From positions 4,430,001-4,494,000 of the forward strand of contig NZ_CP097349.1 in the NCBI RefSeq assembly GCF_023516215.1: a DNA stretch of 64,000 nt, written 5' to 3'. The translations under genes were made by a program, and so were the position numbers. Below, in pieces: positions 25,865-36,116 of the stretch. The DNA is from Cytobacillus pseudoceanisediminis. Lineage in GTDB: Bacteria; Bacillota; Bacilli; Bacillales; Cytobacillaceae. The notes under the pieces were generated by a model that did not search any database, was not told the origin of the DNA, and saw nothing but the letters and a program-made list of their open reading frames with translations. The stretch's first letter is position 1, and each line of letters starts with the position of its first letter.

Positions 25865-27058
25865 ATGGCAAAAGCAATTCTGCTGGTGATTGACAGCTTT
25901 GGCATCGGGGCAATGGAGGATTGTGGAGAGTACAGCCCTGGTGACTGCAGGGCCAATACCTATAAGCATATCCGGGAATCGGTTGATTTTTTAAACATAC
26001 CAACTCTATATCAGCTTGGGCTGGGAACGCTTGTCGATGGCAAGGCAGCCCCTGCCAATGCTTACGGATGCTCGGCACTGGCCCATCACGGGGCAGATAC
26101 GTACCTCGGGCATCAGGAAATTGCCGGAAGTTGCCCGAAGCGCTCAAATAAAAGGCTGATGAAGGATATTCATCCGGATTTGGCACAAGCATTAATAGAA
26201 GCAGGCTGCCAGGTTGAATACCCATGGGAAGACAGGCCGGTGCTGCTGGTAAACGGTGCCTGTGTCATTGGGGATAATCTTGAATCTTCATTAGGAAATA
26301 TCATCAATTTAACCGCTGATTTTAATAAAATGCCTTTCCAGGAGTTAAAGAAAGTCGGAAAGATTGTCCGCCAGAACGTAGACACCAGCCGTGTGATTGC
26401 TTTTGGAGGACCCTATACAACCATCGAACATATCCTGTCAGTTGTTCATGAAAGAAATTCCGGCCAGTGGGGAGTGGATGCCCCGAAGGCCAAGGTGTAC
26501 GGCAAAGGCTATGAAGTCTATCACATGGGCTACGGTGTAAACATAGACGGACAATTTCCGATGATAGCTGCCAGACATGGCCTTAAAGTACATCGGATTG
26601 GCAAAACGGCCGATGTTTTGCATGGAGAAGGACCTGCAGATCCGATTGTGGATACCGAGAAGGTTTTGCGATCTTTAGAGAAATCTTATTTGGGAGAAAA
26701 AGAGGACGCGGCGTTTCTGGTTAATGTACAGGAGACAGACCTGGCCGGACATGCTGAGGATGCCGAATGGTATGCCAGACTGCTGAATACAACCGACCAG
26801 TGGCTCGCAGAATTCCTGCCCAAGATGGCAGAGGAGGATCTGATCATTATTATGGCCGACCATGGCAACGACCCGACTATCGGCCATTCCAACCATACGA
26901 GGGAATACGTTCCAATACTTGCTGCCGGGAAGCGGGTAAAACCGGTGAACATAGGGAAGCGTAATTCGATGGCTGACGTTGGGGCGACATTTAGCGAGTT
27001 TTTTAGATTGCCTGCGACTGAGGAAGGCGAGAGTTTTTTGAAGATGGTTGTAGATTGA
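25865..27058 (+). CDS. yhfW: YhfW-like phosphopentomutase-related metalloenzyme
   Basis: Alkaline-phosphatase-superfamily mutase related to DeoB, about 397 residues. I start at ATG 25865 because GAGAGG lies at proper distance; the GTG at 25856 overlaps the yhfX end. Metal-site motifs are AILLVIDSFGIGAMED, GADTYLGHQEIAGSCP (DeoB: ADTATGHWE) and MADHGNDPTIGHSNHTREYVP. The DeoB-like Asp/His ligands are intact, so it is probably an active phosphate-transfer enzyme on a phosphorylated sugar-like metabolite. It is the last gene of the operon. Confidence 0.87.
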   Translation: MAKAILLVIDSFGIGAMEDCGEYSPGDCRANTYKHIRESVDFLNIPTLYQLGLGTLVDGKAAPANAYGCSALAHHGADTYLGHQEIAGSCPKRSNKRLMKDIHPDLAQALIEAGCQVEYPWEDRPVLLVNGACVIGDNLESSLGNIINLTADFNKMPFQELKKVGKIVRQNVDTSRVIAFGGPYTTIEHILSVVHERNSGQWGVDAPKAKVYGKGYEVYHMGYGVNIDGQFPMIAARHGLKVHRIGKTADVLHGEGPADPIVDTEKVLRSLEKSYLGEKEDAAFLVNVQETDLAGHAEDAEWYARLLNTTDQWLAEFLPKMAEEDLIIIMADHGNDPTIGHSNHTREYVPILAAGKRVKPVNIGKRNSMADVGATFSEFFRLPATEEGESFLKMVVD

Positions 27059-27719
27059 GAGAGGTGGAAGCCTTGGGGTTATAAATTCAGATTATAGAGG
27101 ATTAGACAAAATAGTGGAAGAACTGTTTTATCAGATGATCATGGAGATAGCGAAAAAGGTCTTCTCCTAAATGTCTTATTAAAAAAATAGCTTACCTAAT
27201 TCGAACAGGACAATCTTTTAGAACAGATTGAATACTCTTGATAGAGGGAGACTTAAAGTTAATTTGAAATAAATAGAGTGTTTTATAAGAGGAAGGCGTC
27301 CAGATGATTGGAAGCCTTTTTCGTGTTCAAGATTAGAATGTAACTTTAGACTTTGATAACTGTCCAGCTCCATAAGTATTACTCGATAGAAATTACTCCG
27401 TACGGCGAAAAGGGGTGGCTTTTAGGAGGAGGTGCTACCGGCTCTGCTATATGGTCTTATGCGTGGCTAGTTGAACTCCCAAAACTCTTTGTCTAATTAG
27501 GCTGGCACCTTGCCCAGTTCTTATGAGCTATATGGTTCAAATCACTTATTTTCTCTATTTCTTTTTCCTTAAAAAGCAATCTGTATTTATGTCTTTTGGT
27601 TCATTTATCTAAAAATAAAATATTTTCAATTAACTTTATGGCTTTTGTCTATTAAACTATTTCTTAAGTAACACGAAAGTTTCGTTCTACATAATAATAT
27701 TTATCTTAGGAGGATGAAA
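27059..27719. other. Intergenic region with possible gene remnants
   Basis: No complete gene. A short open stretch at about 27078-27170 ends VEELFYQMIMEIAKKVFS. Another at about 27345-27496 reads ITPYGEKGWLLGGGATGSAI then WSYAWLVELPKLFV with a stop but no start; it looks like the end of a decayed protein gene. A hairpin terminator lies at 27295-27321. The remainder is AT-rich. Confidence 0.4.
27295..27321 (+). terminator. Candidate terminator downstream of the yhf operon
   Basis: GGCGTCC pairs with GGAAGCC (one mismatch) around 8 bases, followed by TTTTT. It is about 240 bases after yhfW. Confidence 0.55.
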
Positions 27720-29027
27720 ATGAAAAAGATTTCAAAAGCCGTAATACCTGCTGCACTTGCATTATCAATGGTTGCATCTACAACAGCTTTTGCAGACCCG
27801 CAATCAAACCCGAATGGCCCTTACATCGAGAATGAGCAAAACATTTCTTTATCCAGCTATATGTCAAATGAAGAGCTGTTTAAGAAGCTTCAAAACCTGG
27901 AATCTCAATCTAAAGGCAAAATGAAGCTTGAAATTGCCGGTTACTCCAACCAGTCTCCTGATGGCTACCAAACTGAAGAAGATAAAGGCGAGCCGCTATA
28001 TGTTGTAAAGTTTGGTGATGCTGACTCCAATAAAAAACGGGTGCTAATTACGACACAAATTCATGGGAACGAGCAAATCGGCACAGAGGCTGCTATCGAT
28101 ATTATTCAAAAATTATCTTCAGGTGCGAAAGATGTAAATGAAATGCTGGACAAAGTGTCTATCTGGATTATGCCTCGTATCAATCCTGAAGGAGCAGACA
28201 ATCTGTATGAAGGAAAATGGTACCCAACAAGGTATACTCACCAAACGTGGCTGCCGGAAAACATTGACCTTCCAGAAGGAACTGCTGCTCCATGGTATTA
28301 TAACAGCGATGGAAGCGAAAGAGCTCAAAATAACAATGGGCGTGTAGTTTACGGAATTCCGGGATACGATCAAAATCGTGACTACAATCCGAATTTGAAT
28401 TTTAGAGTGGAAGACCAGGATAAAGCAGAAGTTGCAGATTTTCTAAATAGCAGAGCAACAAATAATAGTAACTACGGCGGATTCTTTGTAACAGCTGAAT
28501 CCAGAACAGTAACAAGTGTCTTCCAGGATTTACAGCCTGATGTGTATGTTGATGTACATCACCGCGGATTCAATACCGTCTCTGACGAAGACAATCGCTC
28601 TGTTCCAATGCAGCTGGCTGCTGTAGTGGCAGATCCATATATAGATCCATTCACAGGACAACAGTACGAAGTTGATGAAGATGTTCTTAAACTAGGCAAA
28701 CAGGTAAATGCTCTTGCTTCTCAAACATTACAGAGAGGATTTTCCCACTATGGTGCAGTTCAGAAATATCCTGATGTAAATCTTCCAGGTACTGCACTTG
28801 GTGCATTTGCCTTAAATGATGCAGCGATTATGCTAATGGAGATTAAAGGTCAAAGCCAGACTTTAGGCCAAAAACAGGCTGGTATGCTGAAAGAGACGGT
28901 CAAGGCTCCTCTTTACGATTTATTCAACGCACTTGCAGATGGATCGATCGATGAAGTAGATCCTGCTGTGTATGACGCTATCCCGGAAGCTTCAAACAGT
29001 ATCTCAGACCCGACTACAAGAGATTAA
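27720..29027 (+). CDS. Secreted M14-family zinc carboxypeptidase
   Basis: About 435 residues; I start at ATG 27720 because TTAGGAGG touches the ATG at 27714. The signal peptide is KKISKAVIPAALALSMVASTTAFA, cleaved before DPQS. ITTQIHGNEQIGTEAAIDI gives the first zinc ligands (H-x-x-E), YVDVHHRGFN the third His, and LMEIKG the catalytic Glu. IMPRINPEGAD and YDQNRDYNPN are further M14 landmarks. It probably trims C-terminal residues from peptides or peptidoglycan outside the cell. The segment after residue 200 is longer than in digestive carboxypeptidases. Single gene with its own terminator. Confidence 0.85.
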   Translation: MKKISKAVIPAALALSMVASTTAFADPQSNPNGPYIENEQNISLSSYMSNEELFKKLQNLESQSKGKMKLEIAGYSNQSPDGYQTEEDKGEPLYVVKFGDADSNKKRVLITTQIHGNEQIGTEAAIDIIQKLSSGAKDVNEMLDKVSIWIMPRINPEGADNLYEGKWYPTRYTHQTWLPENIDLPEGTAAPWYYNSDGSERAQNNNGRVVYGIPGYDQNRDYNPNLNFRVEDQDKAEVADFLNSRATNNSNYGGFFVTAESRTVTSVFQDLQPDVYVDVHHRGFNTVSDEDNRSVPMQLAAVVADPYIDPFTGQQYEVDEDVLKLGKQVNALASQTLQRGFSHYGAVQKYPDVNLPGTALGAFALNDAAIMLMEIKGQSQTLGQKQAGMLKETVKAPLYDLFNALADGSIDEVDPAVYDAIPEASNSISDPTTRD

Positions 29028-29680
29028 GAGTGAAATTTTTAATTGAAAAAGCCCCTTCGTTCAGTTGAATGGGGCTTATTTTATTAAGTTTATCATCTAT
29101 TCTTCAATTTGTTTAAAAAGCTTATTTTAGAATTCTATTGAGTCAGCGGCCCCTTCCATATACCCTTTCTTAGAATGTCCAAATTCGAACTGTGAACGCT
29201 GCTTAAGCTCTGAGTGACGATTAGTTATTACTCTCTGCGGATTAGAAGCAGCAAGTTCAGTCCATAAAGTTCAGATGGAGTATTTCATATATTGAAAATA
29301 ATAAAGCAACTGGCTCAGAATCAAAAGAAAGATAGGAATACCTTCTTTAGTGCCCCTCCACAATTTTCCGTTTTGAAGGTCCTCTTTAATGAATTAGACT
29401 TCTGTTACATGATCCTTCGTTATATTAGGCAACTAAACAAACTTTCAACCTTCACATGTGGAAGAAAAATTTGTACATACCTTAAAAAGACACTTACATC
29501 AATTATTATAATTATTTGTGAATAAGAACCAGATCATTAACCGGCATCAAAACACAGTAAAAAGTTTGGAGGGATAAGGTACCTGTCCCTTTATCCAGTT
29601 TTCCTGATTTTACTAGTGCTATTATACCGGGTTAAAAGTTATAATCCTTATATGAAATATTTACTAATGGAGTGAAATAT
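29028..29680. other. Intergenic region between carboxypeptidase and chemoreceptor genes
   Basis: 650 bases without a supported gene. It contains the carboxypeptidase terminator (29049-29077) and a palindrome GGATAAGG-TACCTG-TCCCTTTATCC (about 29573-29597) of the recurrent GGGAC type. A 77-codon frame at 29292 lacks a binding site and recognisable sequence. A TATAAT at about 29638 may be the -10 of the next gene. Confidence 0.4.
29049..29077 (+). terminator. Terminator of the M14 carboxypeptidase gene
   Basis: AAGCCCC pairs with GGGGCTT, with an inner TTC/GAA pairing, followed by ATTTTATT. Confidence 0.8.
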
Positions 29681-31414
29681 ATGAAAAAACTCAGCACTAG
29701 AATTGCAATGGTTATGGCTCTTGGAATGGCAATTGTTTTACTCGGCAATATTGCTATGCTCTACTTAAGCACGAAAAATTCAGTAGAGTCTTCTATTGAA
29801 AATTTTAGTATAAGCATTGCAGACAATATAGCTTCAAAGATGCAAACAGATAAGTATGAGGATTTTTGAAGAATCCCGAACAGTCTGAGGCCTATTGGGA
29901 TCTTCGGGAACAGCTGAATGATTTTCGGGAGAAAACGGGTGCGTTTTACGTTTATACTTTAATGGCCGATTCCGAGAAGAAAGAGCTCTTTATAATGGTT
30001 GATGGCCTGCCGAAGAACTCGGATATGGCTGCGGAAATTAAAACACCGACAACTGCTACAGCGTATGAAGATATTTCTCCTGTATTAGATGGAAAAGCAT
30101 CAAGCTCACCGATCGTTCATGATCCGGAATATGGGGATTATCTTTCAGCGTTTGTACCAATTAAAGCCGATGGAAAAGTAATCGGGATATTGGGTGTCGA
30201 CATCAATGCAGAGAATGTTAATAGTATTTCAGATCAAGTACTGCAAAAAGAGCTCCCTATGAACCTGGTGATAAATATACTGTTAATCCTTGCAGTTGTT
30301 GCCATACTGTCCTGGTTCGTCAAAAAGACTGCACCCTCTGCAGAATATCAGTTCAGCAGCCCAATTGATGGCTGATGGAGATCTTCGGGGTGCAGAAGAG
30401 AAGGCTAATTCCATTAAGGTAAAAGGGGATGACGAAATTGGTTTTGTTACAGAGTCATTCAAAAAAATGACGCACCATACAAAAGTGATGGTTGAAGATA
30501 TAAAAGCATCTTCAGAAGCACTCTTGGTCTCCTCGGGTAAAATAGAAAACAAGATGGAAGATATCAGCCAGGCCAGCAGCCTGATTGTCAGAGGGATTCA
30601 GGAAGTGGCAGGGGCTACTGATACACAGCTGATCAGAAGTGAGGAATCTGCAAAAGCAATAGAAGAAATGGCCATAGGCATACAGCGTATTGCGGAAGCT
30701 TCGACAGATGTGAGCGAACAATCCAATACAGTTACACAGCAGGTAAAGGAAGGATTTGATGAAATTCAATCCATCATCCGGCAGATCAATGAGATTAAAA
30801 AGACTGTAAATGATTCATCCTTATTTATAGAAGAGCTGGGTACGCAGGCTATTGAAATTGAGGATATTGTGAACCTGATTTCAGGCATAGCAGAGCAAAC
30901 CAATCTGCTTGCATTAAATGCAGCCATTGAAGCAGCCAGAGCAGGCGAACATGGCAAAGGCTTCGCGGTTGTATCCCAGGAGGTTAAAAAGCTGGCAGAA
31001 GGCTCAAAAGCATCTGCTGCACAAATTGCCGAAAAGCTAAATCACTTTAGATCGTCCATTGAACAGGCAGTCGGAAATATGCATGCGAGCTCAGGTAAAG
31101 TGGAAGAAGGCACAGTTCTGGTCAATAGTGCCGGAGAGAAATTCAATCAGATTCTGCATGCTGTTGAAGGTGTTACTGGGGAAATTCAGGAGGTTTCTGC
31201 TGTAACAGAAGAGCTCTCTGCCGGATCAGAAGAGATTTCTGCATCCATTGATGAATTTGCGGGTCTGTCTAAAGACACAGCACAAATTTCCCGCGAAGTC
31301 GCAGCCTCAACAGACCAGCAGGAGGATGCGGTAGAAAAGATTTCAGAGCTGACCGTTCAGCTGAGTATGCTTTCTAAACAGCTGGAACAGTCGGTGGAGA
31401 AGTTTAGATTATAA
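29681..31414 (+). CDS. Transmembrane methyl-accepting chemotaxis protein, two frameshifts
   Basis: Start at ATG 29681 (GGAG eight bases upstream). Helix 1 is [21 protein letters not shown]; the extracellular dCache-like sensor includes [26 protein letters not shown] and [18 protein letters not shown]; helix 2 is [26 protein letters not shown]-like region follows, then the signalling hairpin with tip [31 protein letters not shown]. The first break is a T-run one base short (29863-29867; DFLKNPE restored). The second is an A-run at 30322-30326 with one extra base ([11 protein letters not shown] restored). The repaired length is about 577 residues. The ligand is not inferable. Confidence 0.85.
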
Positions 31415-31422
31415 GATGGAAG

Positions 31423-31448
31423 CCGTTCTCTATAGAGAGCGGTTTTTT
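31423..31448 (+). terminator. Terminator of the chemoreceptor gene
   Basis: CCGTTCTC pairs with GAGAGCGG (one G-U) around TATA and is followed by TTTTTT. Confidence 0.88.
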
Positions 31449-31652
31449 ATTTTGTTACTAAAAGTGAATGAAATTCGAAAGAGAAGTTCTAGAAGTGACA
31501 CCAAAAATGTCCCCTTTGTCCCGTTTGAAAAAATAAACCATTTGACTGAGTTTTCTCACGGACCATCTAGGGAAACAAGCGAAGGTGAACTTATTACCTT
31601 ATCAAAAGGGGGCAGCCCAGCTCAACATATCTACATAAAGAGGAGTGTTCAA

Positions 31653-32270
31653 ATGAATTACATAAAGTGGATCGCGGCAGCAGCCGCAATGGTATTTGTG
31701 CTGAGCTTCAGCCAGCCCAAGGCAGATGCTGCTGTTCTAAAGAATGGCTCAGCAGGCCCGGAAGTTACATATATTCAATCAGCATTGCAAAAGCTTGGTT
31801 ATTTTTATACAGACAATACAGGATATTATGGAACGGTAACAGAGAATGCAGTAAGAAACTTTCAATATGATTTCGGTTTAGCAGCTGATGGCATTGTAGG
31901 AGTTAACACAGCAGAAATGCTTAGAAATGTGGACATGCTGGCTCATGTGGTTTATGGGGAAGCGCGCGGGGAAAGCTATGAAGGCCAAGTGGCAGTTGCG
32001 GCTGTCGTTCTTAATCGTATGGAGTCCAATGAATTCCCGGATACTCTCTCAAATGTTATTTTTCAAAAGAATGCCATTACAGCTGTGAATGACGGTCAGT
32101 ACTGGCTGCAGCCCGATGCTGAAGCTTATCAGGCAGTAAGAGATGCTTTTGATGGATGGGATCCAACTGGCGGTGCAGTCTATTATTACAATCCTTATAC
32201 AGCTACAGATCAATGGATATTTACTAGAACAGTCATTAAACAAATCGGCAGTCACAATTTTGCCTACTAA
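31653..32270 (+). CDS. SleB/YkvT-type cell wall hydrolase
   Basis: 205 residues with the ATG at 31653 after AAGAGGAGTGTTCAA; the frame extends 240 bases upstream but without a binding site. Signal peptide: NYIKWIAAAAAMVFVLSFSQPKADA. A peptidoglycan-binding domain follows (LKNGSAGPEVTYIQSALQKLGYFY to FGLAADGIVGVNTAEML). Then comes the SleB hydrolase_2 domain: AHVVYGEARGESYEGQVAVAAVVLNRM with the catalytic Glu in YGEARGE, and ending IGSHNFAY. SleB-like enzymes are lytic transglycosylases acting on spore cortex; the length equals YkvT of B. subtilis. It may act in germination or vegetative wall turnover. Confidence 0.86.
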   Translation: MNYIKWIAAAAAMVFVLSFSQPKADAAVLKNGSAGPEVTYIQSALQKLGYFYTDNTGYYGTVTENAVRNFQYDFGLAADGIVGVNTAEMLRNVDMLAHVVYGEARGESYEGQVAVAAVVLNRMESNEFPDTLSNVIFQKNAITAVNDGQYWLQPDAEAYQAVRDAFDGWDPTGGAVYYYNPYTATDQWIFTRTVIKQIGSHNFAY

Positions 32271-32274
32271 ATTG

Positions 32275-32309
32275 AGGCACCTTTCCTGTTCAAGCGGGGA
32301 AGGTGCCTT
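32275..32309 (+). terminator. Terminator of the wall hydrolase gene
   Basis: AGGCACCTT pairs with AAGGTGCCT across a 16-base loop; a short T/A tail follows. Confidence 0.7.
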
Positions 32310-32464
32310 ATTTAGTTCTTCTTATAATAAAAGAAAATCTGGTAATTTATATTACAAAAATATTAAAATCGCTTTAATCTGTAACATAAAAAGAGTTTTA
32401 CTGAAATCTCTCTGTTATCTTATGGTGTTAATATGTTCCTATCAAGGGACATAAAGGAGATATC

Positions 32465-33031
32465 ATGAAGAAATTAGTAATCTATCTAATCACAGCTGTT
32501 TTTCTATCGTTTGGATTTTCCAATGTCACTTCAGCCGCAGGAAATACGTATACAGTAAAAAAAGGGGACACGCTTTGGGCGATCTCTAAAAAACATAATG
32601 TTACCGTTAACCAAATTAAATCCTGGAATAAATTAAAATCAAATACAATCAAACCAAAACAAGTGCTAAAAGTTACTGCTTCATCGGCAAAAGCTGCAGC
32701 ACCTAATAAGACAGCTGTAAAGGCTGCATCAACGAAAGCCTATAAAGAAATTAAAGTGAAAGCGACTGCCTACACTGCCAGCTGCAAAGGGTGCAGCGGC
32801 ATTACTTATACAGGAATCAACCTGAAAAAGAACCCGAACGCCAAGGTGATTTCGGTGGATCCGAAGGTTATTCCACTGGGATCAAAAGTTTATGTACCTG
32901 GGTATGGAGAGGCAATTGCAGGCGACAAAGGCTCTGCAGTAAGAGGCAATAAAATTGACGTCTTCATTCCAAACAAACAGAAAGCCCTGCAATGGGGCAG
33001 CAAAACGGTTACTATTAAAGTTTATAAATAA
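32465..33031 (+). CDS. Secreted LysM and 3D-domain protein (YocH type)
   Basis: 188 residues. Signal peptide KKLVIYLITAVFLSFGFSNVTSAA, one LysM motif (YTVKKGDTLWAISKKHNVTVNQIKSWNKL, about 29-70), an Ala/Lys-rich linker and a C-terminal 3D domain (about 95-188). The latter has VKATAYTASCKGCSG and the three Asp residues of VDPKVIPLG, AGDKGSAVRGNKIDVF. The 3D fold is a small double-psi beta barrel related to lytic transglycosylases (MltA/Rpf-like). YocH of B. subtilis has the same plan and is a wall-lytic enzyme under WalR control. A clear WalR site was not found here. Confidence 0.88.
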   Translation: MKKLVIYLITAVFLSFGFSNVTSAAGNTYTVKKGDTLWAISKKHNVTVNQIKSWNKLKSNTIKPKQVLKVTASSAKAAAPNKTAVKAASTKAYKEIKVKATAYTASCKGCSGITYTGINLKKNPNAKVISVDPKVIPLGSKVYVPGYGEAIAGDKGSAVRGNKIDVFIPNKQKALQWGSKTVTIKVYK

Positions 33032-33039
33032 TAGAAATG

Positions 33040-33073
33040 AAGAGAATCTTCCTGGCGGGGATTCTCTTTTTGT
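33040..33073 (+). terminator. Terminator of the LysM-3D gene
   Basis: AAGAGAATC pairs with GATTCTCTT across an 11-base loop and is followed by TTTG. Confidence 0.82.
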
Positions 33074-33222
33074 TTGGGAAAAAATATCTCCGGTGCGCAT
33101 CTGGGTTTTTAGACCTATTTATGAAACGGGGATATTTTCTCATTTTTACTTATTTACTCAATTTTTACAAATATCAGATTGTATACCAAAAAGAAGAGTG
33201 ATTTACTAGAATGGTAGTGTCA

Positions 33223-33236
33223 TGTAAACGTTTAAA
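33223..33236 (+). promoter_or_regulatory. cre-like site before the nuclease gene
   Basis: TGTAAACGTTTAAA differs from the perfect catabolite-response palindrome TGTAAACGTTTACA at one base. It lies 23 bases before the nuclease start, a position from which CcpA would repress. Confidence 0.55.
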
Positions 33237-33259
33237 ATAAGGAAATAGGAGTGGATTAC

Positions 33260-36039
33260 ATGATTGGAAAGCAGCGGAAAAAGTTGCTTAGCTTTATTAG
33301 TGTCTTTGCTTTGATTCTTAGTCTTTTTAGTCCTTTTGCCACGGCAAGTGCAGAAGAAGTGAAGTCTGTGGCAGAAGCTATTGCGGATAATAACGGAGTT
33401 GCCACAGTCGAAGGTTATATTGTTGGAGTTACAAAGAGTACTTCAAGCTATAGCCATAGCGGTCCGTTTACAATGGCAACCAATATTGCCATGGCAGACT
33501 CACCCGATGAAAGAGATCCCGGTAAAATACTGCCGGTTCAGCTTCCGAGCGGGTATGTGAGATCAGGATTAAACCTGGTGGACAACCCTGATAACCTTGG
33601 AAAGAAAGTTCAAATTACCGGTTCACTGGAAGCCTACTTTACAGTTCCAGGATTAAAGAACTCATCGGCTTATTCTTGGGTGGAAGAAACAGACCCAACA
33701 AAGGTTTCAGCTGTAACTGCTTCCCCTGAAGCAGGTCCAGTTAAGCAGGGAACAGGTATTGTTTTATCGACAGAAACGGAAGGAGCAGTCATTCATTACA
33801 CGGTGGATGGATCAGAGCCAACTTCTAAAAGTGATACATATACTGATCCGATTGTCATTAATGAAAGAACAACCATTAAAGCCTTTGCTGTTAAAGAAGG
33901 CTTAACAGACAGCAGAGTAGCTGAATTTACTTATACGCCTGCATTAGGCGGACTTCGCATTCATGATATTCAAGGTGCAGGGCATTATTCCGAATATGCC
34001 AACCAATATGCTGCGGATGTGGAAGGCATCGTCACAAAAGTGGCAGATGCAAACAATTTCTATATGCAGGACCTGCAGCCTGACCAGGATCCTAATACTT
34101 CTGAAGGAATTCTCGTTTACAAGAAAAATCACGGAGCACAAGCGGGCGATGTGGTTACAGTAACAGGACAGATTAAAGAATGGGTACTTGACGGCTATGC
34201 TGAAAAACTGGAGACAGATTTGCCTGTAACCGAAATTAATGCTTCAGCAATTAATAAAATAGCGTCAGGCCAGGAGCTTCCGGCTCCAGTCATTCTCAGT
34301 AAAGAAAACCTGCCAACTGAAGTGATCGATAATGACAGCTTTGGTGAGTTTGATCCGGAGCAGGATGGAATCGATTTTTATGAAAGCCTGGAAGGCATGC
34401 TTGTTCAGGTGGACAACCCTAAAGTAGTTGCGCCTCAAAAATACGGTGAGCTTGTGGTTGTTCCAGGAGATGTTGAAACAAACACAGCGGCAGGCGGACT
34501 GCGCATTTCAGAAAATGATTATAATCCTGAGAGAATCACATTGGATATTAACGATGAAGATTTTGTTGCCAAAATGGGCGACAGCTTTAAAGGCAGCGTC
34601 CAGGGTGTCGTCAGCTACGGATTCAGCAACTATAAAGTATTAAGTGATGCAGATTCATTGCCGGAATTTGAGGAAGGCCCTGCGGCAAGAGAAGAAACAA
34701 GTCTTATCCCTGAAGAAGATCAATTAACCATCGCGTCTTATAATGTTGAAAACTTCTCAACAAAAACGGATGCGGAAAAGGTTACGAGATTAGCAGAAGC
34801 AATCGTTAAAAATATGAAGCACCCGGATATCATTGGTCTGACAGAGGTTCAGGATAATGACGGACCAATAGATAGCGGCACAACAGAAGCCGATCTAAGT
34901 GCAGCATTATTAATTGAAAAAATAAAAGAACTGGGCGGTCCAGCTTACACATACACAGATATCGCTCCAGAAGATAAACAGGATGGCGGCCAGCCGGGAG
35001 GAAACATCCGTGTCGGCTTCCTTTATAACGCTGAAAGGGTAACATTATCGGAAGGCGAAAAAGGGTCAGCAACGGATGCGGTTGATTTTGAAGACGGCAA
35101 ATTAACGCTAAACCCAGGACGCATTGATCCCTCCAATGAAGCATTTGAAGATAGCCGCAAAGCATTGGCGGCCCAGTTCGAATTCCAGGGCGAAAGCGTT
35201 ATTGTTGTAGCTAACCATTTTAACTCGAAAGGCGGGGATTTTCCGTTATTCGGCAAAGTGCAGCCTCCCGTCTTAAACAGTGAAATTCAGCGCATGAAAA
35301 TCGCTAACGTGGTTAACGGTTTCGTAAAGGAAGTAAAAGCAGAAAACCCTAATGCCAATATCGTCCTGCTTGGCGACTTTAATGATTTTGAATTCTCCAA
35401 TCCTTTAAAGGCATTAAAGGGTGATGAATTAACCAACATGATTGAAAAGGTTCGGGCAGAAGAGCGCTATACGTACAACTACCAGGGAAATGCACAGGTG
35501 CTGGATCATATTTTAGTATCCAACAACCTTGCCAAGAAAACAGAGGTTGATATTCTTCATATTAACTCTGGCTTCATGGAAGAACACGGCCGTGCAAGTG
35601 ACCATGACCCTGTCATGATTCAGACAAGCTTAAAGCCGGCAGTTAAACCGGAAGAGCCTAAATATGATCATGTTTTTAATCTAGTAAACTACCACGCGAA
35701 GAAATTCGTTGTTGGACCACATAATGCCTTGGTGATTATGGATGGAACATCCAGCCTCTCTCAAGGATTGTGGCTGAAGAAATCAGCCGCGGTTAAAGGC
35801 GATGGCCTGAAAAATACAAAAGTGGTTATCAGCTCTGCCAACAAAGGAGCAATTGTCGATTTAACAGGATCAGATATAAAGGAAGTCATGGTCGAAAGCA
35901 GCAAAGTTGTGGAAATCCGCGGTGCCGAAAATGTCCAAAAATGGACACTTGGGAAAAAGCGGATCCGTCTCATATTATTATCAAAGATTCGGAGGGGGAA
36001 GAAATAGATTCCCCATATGAGGAAGAGGAAGCAGCATAG
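33260..36039 (+). CDS. Secreted YhcR-like nuclease (OB folds plus endonuclease/exonuclease/phosphatase domain), frameshifted at the end
   Basis: About 926 residues after repair. ATG 33260 is used (AGGAG eight bases before). Signal peptide: LLSFISVFALILSLFSPFATASA. Domains: YhcR-type OB fold (about 35-150), a chitobiase-like beta domain (EGAVIHYTVDGSEPTSKSDTYTDP, about 155-230), further OB-like repeats (about 235-480), then the endonuclease/exonuclease/phosphatase fold with IASYNVENFST, GLTEVQDNDG, VVANHFNSKGG, VLLGDFNDFE and RASDHDPVMI. A C-terminal module (GLWLKKSAAVKGDGLKN to VEIRGAENVQKW) is shared with the next gene. An A-run (35954-35958) is one base short; restored, the end reads KKADPSHIIIKDSEGEEIDS then PYEEEEAA at 36039. 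Confidence 0.85.
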
Positions 36040-36044
36040 CATTT

Positions 36045-36085
36045 AAAGCCGGAGTGTAATTACTTCGGCTTTCAATCCTCTTTTT
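36045..36085 (+). terminator. Terminator-like hairpin between the nuclease and nucleotidase genes
   Basis: AAAGCCGGAGT pairs with ACTTCGGCTTT (one mismatch); a T-run follows eight bases later. It may reduce read-through into the nucleotidase gene. Confidence 0.65.
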
Positions 36086-36116
36086 AAAAATTAGCATCTG
36101 AAAGGAGCAGCAATTC

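Noticed and set aside
29292..29525. 77-codon frame upstream of the chemoreceptor
   Set aside because: No ribosome binding site, no recognisable sequence, AT-rich composition like the surrounding non-coding DNA.
29866..30375. Stand-alone sensor gene and separate soluble chemoreceptor
   Set aside because: The three frames join into one standard transmembrane chemoreceptor when two single-base errors in homopolymers are corrected.
32395..32460. WalR site upstream of the YocH-like gene
   Set aside because: TGTTAT and TGTTAA half-sites occur but with a 7-base gap instead of 5, so the match is not reliable.
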